Notes under the pieces: model-generated
What the model was told of the DNA's origin: nothing
Database searches by the model: none
The model's input: only the letters and a program-made list of their open reading frames with translations
From: Emiliania huxleyi CCMP1516
Lineage: Eukaryota > Haptophyta > Isochrysidales > Noelaerhabdaceae
Assembly (NCBI RefSeq): GCF_000372725.1
Contig: NW_005199363.1
Span: forward strand, 513,879 to 577,878
Direction: 5' to 3'
Length of the DNA: 64,000 bases
Translations under genes and position numbers: made by a program
Part shown: positions 29,269 through 43,094 of the stretch, piece by piece
Layout: each line of letters starts with the position of its first letter
Numbering within the stretch: position 1 is the first letter of the stretch

Positions 29269-30494
29269 CTAAGCGACTCCGTTAAGAACGGCAATGCACT
29301 CCGCACCATGCACAATGCCGCTCTCCCCGCACGCTAGCTCGTTCACCGTCTGCCACGCCACGGCGGTGTGGAGGACGACAGACAAGCGCTGCATCTGCAG
29401 CCCGTGCCAGTTCTTGGTGGTCCATGTGACCTCGTCCAGGTGCTGAGCGTGCGAAAGTTTATTGCTCAGCTGGTTCGCCGCCTCCCTCAGGGTGCTGCGA
29501 ACCTCCTTGCCAAAGCCTCCGAAAGCCTCAAAATCAAACAAACGTAGATCGCAATCCTGCTGCCGCGCAAAGGGGTAATCGCCAGGCTGCTCCGTGAGCT
29601 TTCTCTTGGGGGCATCCTCCTCCTCCCCCTCCTCCCCCTCCTCCTCGGCCTCCTCCTCCTCCCCCGCCACCGCCGCTGCCGTCGCTTCCGACGGAGACCA
29701 CTTGCCGCGCCCTTTGACCAACTTGAGCAGCCCGGTCTCCGTGTTGCCAAAGCGCACGTAGGCCCCCTTCCAGCCGAGCTCTCCGTCGCCGGCCGTGTCC
29801 TTGCCCGTGCTCGCAAGCGAGCTCGTGAGCTTCAAATCGGCAACGAGGCGCCTGTGCCCCCTGCCGATGTTTGCCGCCGCCACGTCAGGTTGTTTTGGAT
29901 TACTGTAACTGAGGTGTGCGGTCGGCTCCATCTCGATGATCATGCCCCACGCCGAGCGGAGGCATTTGACCAAACGTTTGAGTAGAAATTTGTGTCTTGT
30001 AGCATGCTTTGACCGAGGGTTAACCATCGCGGCGTCGCCAAGGACGTCGTGTAGCTGGCCGCTGGGTGCCCTCTTGCCTGCCTCCACCGCCTGGCAGGCG
30101 ACATCAAGGGGGAGCCCAAGGCGGCGCTGGACGGTGACGCGCATCGCCCAGGACTCCATCTTCATGTCATCACGCATGGGGATGGCGTTGAGGAAGGCGC
30201 CGGCCCCTGGTTGGCTGACGGCGACAAAACGGATCGCCTCTCGCCAGCATTTGTGGTTCTGGCGTCTTCCGACCTTGTTGCCTTTGGAGGGCGCCTTGCG
30301 GCCGCCGCTGCGAAGCGCCTCGTCGGTAAGCTCCTCGGCAAGGTCGAGCCAGTTAGCATGGTGCACGCCAGAGGTGTACCGTCGCTGCGCCTGGTGCAAG
30401 AACTCGTTGGTGGACGAGAACTGGGCCAGGGGAAGCAGCTCCGCGGCCGGCGCCAGCCCGTGCGGGTAAAAAGAATTCTTAAGATACAAGCCTC
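29269..30494 (-). mobile_element. Retroelement-type C-terminal ORF between direct repeats
   Basis: An open frame of about 406 codons, without an ATG near its 5' end, begins inside the R5 copy at 30468-30494 and ends at 29269, just short of the tandem R5 copies. Sequence features: FLNAIPMRDDMKMESWAMRV then RRLGLPL, HATRHKFLLKRLVKCLRSAW, QPDVAAANIGRG, VADLKLTSSLAS, a GAYVRFGNTE phrase, an acidic Glu run, FDFEAFGGFGKEVRSTLREA and EVTWTTKNWHGLQMQRLSVV. The layout resembles the region downstream of the reverse transcriptase in non-LTR retroelements (endonuclease-like C-terminus). A diverged homologue lies at 63254-64000. No RT motifs are present here, so this is a truncated fragment. Confidence 0.65.
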
Positions 30495-32139
30495 AACACA
30501 AAAAGAAAGGCGAAAGGTTGAAAAGGCCCTGCAATCTCTCTCTACAGCATGCATGAGCCGCGCACCGACAACGGTGCCCGCCACTCGCCATCGGCTGTCG
30601 CGGCGGAGCCCCTACGAACGCGACGCTCGGAGGCGGTGCCTGTTCACACCAGAATCGTGTAACGGGCACTCGTAGACGACGAAATCCCGCGTTCCCCCCT
30701 CTCCTATTCAATAGAGTGCGGTGACCCCCCCCCCACGAGCTCCTCCAAGACTGCTCCAAGAGCACACAGCGAGCACGAGCGAGCGCAGATAGAGCAGTTT
30801 GGCTAAAGTACAGGTTTCGATCCGGGCCACCGCAAATTTTGATCAGCAAATTTCGAGGGGCGGCCGCAAATTTTGAGGTAGATTTTTGATTGTCAAAGCG
30901 TGTCCGTCTTGGCACAGAATAGAGCATATAGGCGGCGAACACCCAGGTGCGCAGGGACATCGCGACTCTGCCCGCTCGCTCGACCCTTTTGCCGCGTCCG
31001 AGTAACCGAGAGGGCGCCGGCCGCGTGTAAGAGGTGGCTGGCGCCCTGAGGCGGCATTTGGTGGCGTGGGGAGTGCGGAGAACGCTACTGGCGGCGCGAC
31101 AGGGCCTCTCTCGGTTGCGTGCGCCGCCCATCGGCACGCGGGGGCGCAGACATGTGGAAGGGATTAGAGTGGTCTGACCGGCAAGAAGACGGGTCGAGGC
31201 CCTCCGTAGGCTCGTGAGGCGTCCCTCTCCCCTCGTTTATAGAGGGGTAGTCATCTGGACCCAAAGGTTGGTGCCCAGCAAGTGTGAGTGGTGAGCCATG
31301 TGCGCGGCTCTGCTGTACTGTTGATCGCGGGTGAGGCTGCAAAGCCATCCAAGGCCCTGGCCACCAAACTCGCGCTCGTCGCTCCGGGAACGGGCAGCAG
31401 CGCGACGCTTTTCGAGAGCGAGCGGCGGCGGCGGCTCAGCACCAACCTTTGCAACGCAGGGGCTGGCTGCGTGGGCCCCCCCCACCGGACTCCGTCGGGT
31501 TCGCGTCTCTCCCTACCCGCTGAGGGGAGCGCAGTGTGTGTCTGTGTCTGTGTCTGTGTCCCTGTCGTGTCGTGTGTGTCGTGTGTAACTCTCGCACTGC
31601 TCTATCTTAGCTCTCGCCACAGGCTCAGCCTCGCCTCTCCGCCCGCACGCTCGACGCACACGACAGAACCCGGAGCCGGACGACGTGCGTTTTTGCTTCT
31701 CTACAAAACACGCACACCCACGCCCGCCCCAGTCAGCGGACCCAGCGCCATCGAGAACAAAGACTTTGGCGAGCCAACGCAGCCGAGAGAGAAATTCTCC
31801 GCAAGAGAGCCTGCCGCTAGCGGAGTAGCGGTGCAGAGCGCGAACTCGCCGTACTGAGCCTAGCGCAGCGCGAACACGCCGTCTGAGCCTAGCGCAGCGC
31901 GAACTCGCTCCTGTTCATAGCTGCGCAACCCTAGCCTCGCTCCATTTTCTTCTTTCTGGCGGCATGAGTTGGCCGAGGCCGCCAGCGCCGAAAGGTAACC
32001 GCCGAGCCCGTGGTTTTTTCTTCGTGCCAGTCTGCTGTGAGAGGGGCTTGTCCTCGTAGAATTCTTCTTCCCGAAGTAAAATTCCTGCTGCCGCGCGCGC
32101 CCGACAACGCGCCCGACAAGCCCACGCCGATCACCCACG
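30495..32139. other. Intergenic, repeat fragment only
   Basis: No convincing gene in 1.6 kb. Notable items are a C-run at 30726-30735, a gtctgtgtctgtgtc microsatellite near 31540, a local 30-bp duplication gcctagcgcagcgcgaac (31858-31905) and an inverted R5 copy at 32024-32077 just before the ankyrin gene. Confidence 0.5.
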
Positions 32140-36559
<4,420 letters not shown>

Positions 36560-36785
36560 GGAAGCACTTGCTTGTCGTGAGAGAGCCCATCATTTATTGT
36601 GTCCAACGGACATGAGTGTTGTCAGCGTGTGGTGACTGGTGAGTGGTGTGCTCCTGTGCGCGTGTGGTAGCCTGGTACGGTACCCTCGGTACTGGAGTAG
36701 TGCTAGAGTGGCGGCGTGGGCCTGCGGTACAAAACGCTAGTAGTACGACTCTCTCTGTACACCCTGGGACCGGACACGGTCTCAA

Positions 36786-37526
36786 TCAGGAGGTCCAATC
36801 TTCACCGACACCGTCTACCGCATCTTGCAGAGGCTCACGCTCGCGCCGCTCCAGCTGCCTCGCGAGCTCCTTCTGCAGGCACGCGCACCGCAGCGAGAGC
36901 CTGACCGACTCTCGGCGCAGCCGGCGCCGCGCGGAGCGAAGGGCGTCGACATTGGCGCGGTCGCTGATGCGGTTGGACGTCTCTTCCACTTCGCGTTTGG
37001 ACCGGCCGATGCGGCCGTGCAACCCTTCCAGCTCGGCGCTCAGCCGGTCGACACGCGCCTGCGCCTCTGCCAGCCGCGCGCTGCGCGACGCCGCCTCGGC
37101 GTTCAGCTCCTCCAGCCTCTCGCGGACGGGAGCGAGGGCGGACGCCTCGTGGCCCATGCGCTCGCTGATCCCCTCCAGTCCCGGCCGCGCAACCTCCTGC
37201 GAGGCATCAAAGCTGGGCGCGTGCCGCTGCATCAGCTCCAGCCGGTGCCTCCAGCGCAGCTGGCTCCAGCCGAGCTGCAGCTTGAGCATCGGCCGGCACC
37301 GCGCGCACTCCTCGCGCCATGCCGCGGGCTCGATCGCGCTGCAAATTGGCGAAAGCAGCCGCCCAGCCGCCGGCTCATCCCAGCCTGGCTCCGACCACTC
37401 CGGCTCGCCCACCGACGGCTCGTCTGATGTAACTGGCGCGCTGCCAGGCTCGGACTGGACACCAGCGCGGTATGGGTGGACGCTGGACAGATGATGACGG
37501 CACGCACGAGCGACACACAGACACAA
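36786..37526 (-). CDS. Coiled-coil protein
   Basis: An open frame of up to 246 residues. The N-terminal 60 residues are Pro/Glu/Ser-rich and may not all be coding. From CRPMLKLQLGWSQLRWRHRL onward it is continuous heptad sequence (RLEELNAEAASRSARLAEAQARVDRLSAELEGLHGRIGRSKREVEE... and NVDALRSARRRLRRESVRLSL). The C-terminal phrase resembles the closing coiled coil of ciliary-transport adaptor proteins (IFT54-like), but this is weak and coiled coils mimic each other. An upstream exon is likely, as no strong start is visible. Confidence 0.5.
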   Translation of the reverse strand: MCLCVARACRHHLSSVHPYRAGVQSEPGSAPVTSDEPSVGEPEWSEPGWDEPAAGRLLSPICSAIEPAAWREECARCRPMLKLQLGWSQLRWRHRLELMQRHAPSFDASQEVARPGLEGISERMGHEASALAPVRERLEELNAEAASRSARLAEAQARVDRLSAELEGLHGRIGRSKREVEETSNRISDRANVDALRSARRRLRRESVRLSLRCACLQKELARQLERREREPLQDAVDGVGEDWTS

Positions 37527-37576
37527 AGAGGCTCACCGTGGGAATCGTGAGTGAGTACACACACACACACACATAC

Positions 37577-37650
37577 GGTCGGCCGCCAGAAAACACGCCT
37601 CCGTGGCTCGGGTTACACCAATCCTCGCTACCCAACGCGGCCAAAGGAAA
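37577..37650 (-). repeat. Dispersed repeat R3, inverted copy
   Basis: The reverse complement reads cctttggccgcgttgggtag, cga, ttggtgt, then ggcgtgttttctggcggc, matching 49167-49227. It precedes the plus-strand gene at 37828; 37527-37827 otherwise holds a short acacac tract and nothing else. Confidence 0.7.
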
Positions 37651-37827
37651 TCCACCTCGAGAACCTCGGGAGAACACATATAGGAATTCCCTATTGTGAT
37701 GTTAGAGGTGGGTTAAGAGGGAGATGCGCGCGAGCTGCGGGACCGCCGGGACGGCGGGCGGGTGATTGCGACTCGCCGCCACTTTTGGCGACTTTTGGGA
37801 CGCGCGATCGATCGACCGAGAATCGAC

Positions 37828-38655
37828 ATGGCGGGCGAGGCCGTCACGGCCATGATCGTGGCTGCTGACGCCGGTGACAACCCGCTGGCGGACCGCCGCG
37901 AGGACCGGGAGGCGGCGGCGGCGCGGGAGAGGAAGGCGAAGGTGGCGAAGCTCAACTCGCAGACGGCGAACGCGATGGAGGTGGTGCGGGCGCAGCAGGC
38001 CGCGAAGGAGCGGGGAGCCTTCGACGAGGCGGCTCTCAGGGCGAACGAGGTCGCGGGAGCGCCGGTGAAGGGCACCTCCGCCATGGTCAAGAGCATCTTC
38101 GATTCCCGACGCGGGGGCAAAGATTGGAAGATGGTGCAGCGACGCGAGCAGCGGAAGACCCAGACCGGCGCGGGCACTGGCGCGCAGGTTATGGAGGGCC
38201 TGGAGAAGGTGGCGGCGTCGGCAATCGAGATGTACCAGAAGGGCGGCACCGACGCACTCACGGTGACGGACGCGCACGCGGTGCTGGTGAATGACGTGGC
38301 GCTGAAGCAGGGCATGCTGGCCATCTCGGCGAAGGCTGTGTCGAACTACCCGCAGTTTGTGTCGTGGCTGGCCACATTTGCCACGTTTGTGCAGTGCTTC
38401 TATCCGTCGTGCGGCTGGCGGCACAATTTGCCGTTGGATGGGAGCGGAGGGAAGCCGATTGCCATCCCGGCGAAGCTGGTGGTGCTCTACCTGGCGATGG
38501 TTGCCAACGGCCTGGTGCCGATGGGAGGGTTTGTGCGACTTCCTACCGGGTATGAAGCCCTGATACAAGATTTTTGCGTGCCCATGCCCAGACTAAGTCG
38601 AGCGCGTCAGAGAGGTGTTTCGACACCGTCACCGAGTGTTTGGATCCCTACGTAG
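37828..38655 (+). CDS. Unknown protein, about 275 residues
   Basis: Start chosen at MAGEAVTAMIVAADAG. An N-terminal Arg/Glu/Ala helix (DRREDREAAAARERKAKVAK) with KLNSQTANAMEVVRAQQAAKE leads to a structured-looking part: GTSAMVKSIFDSRRGGKDWK, GAGTGAQVMEGLEKVAASAI, VLVNDVALKQGMLAISAKAV, NYPQFVSWLATFATFVQCFY and IPAKLVVLYLAMVANGLVPM. The last 30 residues are low-quality and the stop may lie beyond the real end. Intact frame with strong codon bias. No family is recognised; possibly lineage-specific or from a mobile element. Confidence 0.55.
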   Translation: MAGEAVTAMIVAADAGDNPLADRREDREAAAARERKAKVAKLNSQTANAMEVVRAQQAAKERGAFDEAALRANEVAGAPVKGTSAMVKSIFDSRRGGKDWKMVQRREQRKTQTGAGTGAQVMEGLEKVAASAIEMYQKGGTDALTVTDAHAVLVNDVALKQGMLAISAKAVSNYPQFVSWLATFATFVQCFYPSCGWRHNLPLDGSGGKPIAIPAKLVVLYLAMVANGLVPMGGFVRLPTGYEALIQDFCVPMPRLSRARQRGVSTPSPSVWIPT

Positions 38656-38828
38656 AATCGTTTTCTTCGCCTCGCCGTCCTCGCGGGAGTCGCTTAGGCG
38701 GCTCCAGTGGTGTACCTGTGTTAGTGCCAGTGCGCGCCAGTCCCGTGCCCAGTGTTGTGCGTCGCTCAGCTAGGTCGCAGCTAGGTCGCGGCGGGAGCTT
38801 TGTTGTAAATTCGCTCGTTGTGGGGCAT

Positions 38829-39590
38829 ATGCTGCTCGCCAGCTCGCTCGTCGGCCTCGATCCGCCGGGTGCCTCCGGCTGGTGCTCCTCGTGCGGGCGG
38901 CCGCACTCGTTGCCTCGCACTGCGCAGGCGGAGATGGAGGCGCTGTCGCTGCTGCGGCGCATCGAGCAGAGCGGGCGGTTCGACTTCACCGCCGCCGAGC
39001 CAGACCCGCGCTTCGGCCTGACGCAGGAGCAGCGGCGGACGGGCAAGATGCTCGGCGTGCTGCTCTGCTCGGACGGCACCGTGCTGCGCGCCTTCAGCGG
39101 CATGCTGGGCGGGACGTGGCACTGCCCAGGGTGGGCGCCGCCCGTTGCCGGCCTGACGCTGGAGGACGCGGAGCCGGCGGCCGCGTTCGGAGAGATTGTG
39201 CGCCTCGTCGCAAGAGCCGACGCTGCGGCGGAGCCCGAGCGCGGCCGGCTTCGGCGGGCGCACAGGGAGCGCTCGGCCGCGCTCTCGCAGGCGCTCGGCG
39301 CCAGCTACGTGTTGCGCAACGCGCGCGGAGAGGAGGCGGGCGTGCCGGAGCTGCTGCGTGCTCAGGGCGTGCGCCCGCCCGGAGGCGTGGGCGACTGCGC
39401 GGCGCCAAAGCTCCTCACGGAGGCGCACAGGCGCAGGCTAGTGCCCGAGGCGATCGCGGAGGTGTGGTGCGGGCCGCCCGCCAAGACGCGCACGCACGGC
39501 AGCTTCCACGCCGCGTGCCGGGAGCGGTGCGAGCCCATCATGGGTTTCCTGCTCTGTGGGGTGCCGGCGGCGTGCGGCGCCGACGGATAG
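38829..39590 (+). CDS. Stand-alone RluA-associated N-terminal domain protein
   Basis: From ATG 38829, 253 residues. It matches the domain found upstream of RluA-type pseudouridine synthases in some gamma-proteobacteria. The conserved phrases are KMLGVLLCSDGTVLRAFSGM, GWAPPV, ERSAALSQALGASYVLRNAR, GGVGDCAAPKLLTEAHRR, VPEAIAEVWCGPP and RTHGSFHAACRERCEPIMGF. The paired cysteines (GDCAAPKL and FHAACRERCEP) and HG suggest a metal or catalytic site. No pseudouridine synthase domain follows before the stop at 39590, so it is either free-standing or split. The N-terminus has a CSSCGRPHS motif. Function is unknown in the family; a role in RNA modification is inference from the bacterial fusion. Confidence 0.75.
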   Translation: MLLASSLVGLDPPGASGWCSSCGRPHSLPRTAQAEMEALSLLRRIEQSGRFDFTAAEPDPRFGLTQEQRRTGKMLGVLLCSDGTVLRAFSGMLGGTWHCPGWAPPVAGLTLEDAEPAAAFGEIVRLVARADAAAEPERGRLRRAHRERSAALSQALGASYVLRNARGEEAGVPELLRAQGVRPPGGVGDCAAPKLLTEAHRRRLVPEAIAEVWCGPPAKTRTHGSFHAACRERCEPIMGFLLCGVPAACGADG

Positions 39591-39672
39591 CGGTTGGCGC
39601 GCCGTATCGGTGTGGTGTCCGGTCGTGTGAGTGTCTCACGTCTAGGCGTGGTTTGCTTTCCTAATTTACAAC

Positions 39673-41496
39673 CTAATATCTGGGCCCCTCTGGGCCGGCG
39701 CGGGGGCCCCAGAGCGCAGAGGGTGTCCATGCGGGGGCCCTCGCCTCCAGCGCGTCGCGGAACAGCGGCTCCGCGCTGTCGAAGTCGCCCTTGGCATTCA
39801 GCAGCGCGCCAAGGTTGTTAATCGAGGCGAGCGTGTGCGGGTGCCGGTCGCCGAGCGTCTCTCGATTTGCCTCCAGCGCCTCGCGAAGCAGCGCCTCCGC
39901 GCCGTCCAGGTCGCCCTGGTCCTCCAGCAGCAAGCCGAGGTTGCTGATCGAGGCGAGCGTGTGCGGGTGCCTGTCGCCAAGCGTCTCTCGCCTCGCCTCC
40001 AGCGCCTCGCGGTACAGCGCCTCCGCGCCGTCCACGTCGCCCTTCGTCTTCAGCAGGAAGCCGAGGTTGCTGATCGAAATGAGCGTGCTCGGGTGCCGGT
40101 CGCCAAGCGTCTCTCGGCTCGCCACCAGGTCCTCGCGGATCCGCGCCTCCGCGCCGTCCAGGTCGCCCTTTTCCTTTAGCAGCGAGCCGAGGTTGTTGAT
40201 CGAGGTGAGCGTGTCCGGGTGCCGGTCGCCGAGCGTCTCTCGCTTCCCCTCCAGCGCCTCGCGGCACAGCGGCTCCGCGCCGTCCAGGTCGCCCTGCTCA
40301 TACAGCAGGAAGCCGAGGTTGCTGATCAGCGTCGACGTCGCCCTCTCCGCTGGCTCCATCCGCCCCAGCGCCGCCCTCCCCTGCCCGGCTAGCGCCCCCC
40401 GCAGCAGCCCAAACACAGCCTTGTTGCACTCGGTCAGGCCAACCTCCCGCTCCAGCTCGCCCAGGATCAGCTCCGTGTCTTCCGGCTTGCGGCACTCGGC
40501 CTTGCGCACATCCACCTCGGACAGCTTCGTCGCGATCGACTCAAAGTCCTCCACCAGCGCCGTCTCAAACGCCGCCTGCTGCTCCGAGCTCATCACCACC
40601 TCGAAGCGAGCGCCCGACGCCTGCGTGTGGAACACCTCCTTGATGCAGTACGCGCGCCGCAGCGGCATTGGGTTGTCAAACGGCTCCATGAGCAGAACCG
40701 TGTGGCCGACGGCGCGGACGCAGTCGCCCAGCCGCTTGACGTCGTTCATCGTGACGTCGAGCTGCCGCGTCGACTGGCGGATCACAAAGTCGCACACCCA
40801 GAACTTGGTGTCGGGCGGCAGCTCTGGGTGGAGCCGCAAGTACTGCCGCAGGGCGTCTACCAGCGTCGCGAGCGGCGTCTCGAGGAACCAGCTCACGAAG
40901 ACGGTGGCGACGCCCACGCCAGGGTCGCCGCGCTCGTACAGCGTCTCGCAGTACGCCTTGCCTCCCTCCGCCTCGCTCCGCCTCGCGACAAGCCACTGGT
41001 TGACGTAGCCGTTGAGGGCGGCGTTGGCGGGGACGCGGACGCCGTTGATGGTGGGCCGGTTCTCGTTGCACTGCTCGACGGCGTCGGCGGGGAGGGCGGT
41101 GATGTACTCCTCGATCGCGTCGACAGACAGGCCGAGGGTCAGCCGCTCGGGGAGGGTGAAGCCGGCGGCTCTGTGCGAGACGAGCGCTTGTGCCGGCTGA
41201 GCTTCCACCACCTCTCTCTCAGAACTCCTGACGGCCACACGCTGCTGCGCTGTCGACTCGTCTTCTGTGACGTCGTCACTCGGCTTGACGGTGGGCGGTC
41301 TTGCTTTGCTGGCGCTCACCTCCTTGCCCTGCGTGGCTTGCACTTGAGTCGCCTCTGACCGCTTGTTAGCCTCACGCCGATTGCACTCGGCGACTCTCGG
41401 TGCGGCCGTGACGACCTCCCCTGCCTCATGCTGCGCTTCCGCGACCTGCGCTTCCGCGGTCGAGCTCTCAGATGCAGTAGAGCTAGCGCAGCCCAT
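39673..41496 (-). CDS. Acylated TIR-like / TPR (kinesin-light-chain-type) protein
   Basis: Start at 41496 chosen because MGCASSTAS is a classic N-myristoylation plus palmitoylation signal; the frame is open further upstream to 41550. After a polar linker, a TIR-like/algal domain spans about residues 185-330 (VGVATVFVSWFLETPLATLV, FWVCDFVIRQSTRQLDVTMN, GHTVLLMEPFDNPMPLRRAY). Five TPR units of 42 residues follow (TSINNLGSLLKEKGDLDGAE, REALEARRETLGDRHPHTLA), the last broken off after LFRDALEARAP. Such kinesin-light-chain-like TPRs in algae and fungi are linked to NLR-type receptors. The truncated last repeat suggests the original end is lost or in a missed exon. Likely membrane-attached signalling protein. 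Confidence 0.85.
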   Translation of the reverse strand: MGCASSTASESSTAEAQVAEAQHEAGEVVTAAPRVAECNRREANKRSEATQVQATQGKEVSASKARPPTVKPSDDVTEDESTAQQRVAVRSSEREVVEAQPAQALVSHRAAGFTLPERLTLGLSVDAIEEYITALPADAVEQCNENRPTINGVRVPANAALNGYVNQWLVARRSEAEGGKAYCETLYERGDPGVGVATVFVSWFLETPLATLVDALRQYLRLHPELPPDTKFWVCDFVIRQSTRQLDVTMNDVKRLGDCVRAVGHTVLLMEPFDNPMPLRRAYCIKEVFHTQASGARFEVVMSSEQQAAFETALVEDFESIATKLSEVDVRKAECRKPEDTELILGELEREVGLTECNKAVFGLLRGALAGQGRAALGRMEPAERATSTLISNLGFLLYEQGDLDGAEPLCREALEGKRETLGDRHPDTLTSINNLGSLLKEKGDLDGAEARIREDLVASRETLGDRHPSTLISISNLGFLLKTKGDVDGAEALYREALEARRETLGDRHPHTLASISNLGLLLEDQGDLDGAEALLREALEANRETLGDRHPHTLASINNLGALLNAKGDFDSAEPLFRDALEARAPAWTPSALWGPRAGPEGPRY

Positions 41497-41680
41497 CGCG
41501 GCTCGGTCCTTCCAGCGGCTCGCGCTTGAGCACCAGCGACCAGTTGACACCAGGCGTCTCGTATCACGTGCCGAGTTTTTTTCTGTTTTCCCGAGAATTT
41601 TAGGAGATCGCTAGTTTATAAAATAGCAGATCGCCCGGTTTTATTTAAAAGCAACTCATATTTTTTCCTCCTCTGGTACC

Positions 41681-42773
41681 TTGGCATGCAGGGCGGCTCG
41701 GCATGCGCACCACTCTCGTGCAGCAATCGAGCTGGAGCGCTTCGACGTGCTCAAGATCCTGTCGATCGACACTGTCTCGCAGTCCTTCCACGCACGCTGC
41801 CTTCTCCAGCTTCGTGTGAGAGGAGCCAAGGACCGGAGGGAGTCCTTCGTCACCTTCAAAGATGGCGCCACCGAGTCTGTCGAGTGGTTTGCAGGGCGAG
41901 TCGAGGTGCTCAACTCGTTTGAGCACGACTCATGTAAGCTGATAGACGAGAAGCCAACGGTCAGGGACGACGGCGAAGACCTGCTTATCCAGCTGCGGTT
42001 CGAGGGGCGCTTCTACCAGCCGATGCGGCTGCACGCATTTCCCTTCGACTCGCAAGAGCTGAGCATCAAGTTTATCATTCTCTGCCGCGTCGACGGCCCC
42101 GCCCCAGCCGAAGTGAACGTATCGCCTCGCGTGATCTGCAGACTCGTGGACAGTGGCTTCGCGCCACGCTTCCAGTGGCGGCCAAAGGGGCAGGTGCGCT
42201 GCCACGCAGGGACGCACGAGGCTAACGGGCGCACCTTTCCCAAGTTTGGCGCGTCGGTCAGAGTGGCGCGGGAGTCCCGCTTCTACGTCACCAACGTCGC
42301 GCTCCCCACCGCCGTCTTCTCCGGCCTCGCCTTCACCCTCTTCGCCGCGCAGCCGTCGGAGCCTATGGAACGCCTGTCGGTGCCTCTTCGGACTCCTGAC
42401 CCAGTGTGTGCTCCCATGCTATCGTCACAGCTCTACGCCCGAGTTACAGGTCGCCTTCACGCTCCTCCTGACGATGGCGGCGTACAAGATCACGGTGGCG
42501 GGTATGATCCCGCAGGCAGTAGAGCCTACGCGCCGGGAGGGAGGGAGGGAGGAGAGGAGAGGTGGGGAATGTGTGCGGCGTCACCTGCAGTCAGTGCCAC
42601 ACCTCTCGACGTAGGTGTCCTACGAGACCTTGCTGGACCAATTCCTGCTCTGCAACTTCTTCCTCCTCGTAGCGATGGCGATCGTCAGCGCAGTTCTTCC
42701 GCAAGCGGACAAGAGGCGGAGGATTTGGCCGACCGCATCTGTTTGGCGCTTCTCGGCGCGGGTTGGTGCCTAA
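41681..42773 (+). CDS. Pentameric ligand-gated ion channel (Cys-loop-type), 5' end missing
   Basis: Exons at (about) 41681-42379, 42450-42515 and 42615-42773, one frame. The first exon holds the extracellular domain: FDVLKILSIDTVSQSFHARC, RLHAFPFDSQELSIKFI (the FPFDxQ of the loop region, without the paired cysteines of animal receptors) and RESRFYVTNVALPTAVFSG entering M1. Exon 2 gives M2 (VAFTLLLTMAAYKITVAGMIPQ) and exon 3 VSYETLLDQFLLCNFFLLVAMAI (M3). Intron 1 is GT-AG; intron 2 is GC-AG. There is no ATG before the domain, so a short 5' exon is missing upstream. After M3 the frame stops within 30 residues at 42771, so M4 is absent: either truncated or in a further exon. Confidence 0.8.
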
Positions 42774-43094
42774 TCCAGGCGTGGTTCGTGGCCAAGGCGC
42801 GGTCGCGAAAGGATTGAGAAGTGCTCTTAGAAGAAAACAGTGTCTTCTCTACTTTCTCACACACCCCTTCGCAACAACATCAGCGAAGGTGGAGGCGGGG
42901 GTTCCCTGTGAGAGTTTTCCCAGAGACGAGAGAGTACGGCTAGGGGGGGATATGGTGATTTTCAGAAAGTCGCCTCGGGCACAAACGAACACTGGCGCTG
43001 GGAGTACAGGTGCTGGGGATCACAATGGTATATCACTAAGAGTCTCACATGGTCTAGTACTGACACAGCGTCCCGACAAACACACTCAAAATTC
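42774..43094. other. Intergenic, no gene seen
   Basis: A 320-base spacer between converging genes; nothing recognisable. Confidence 0.4.
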
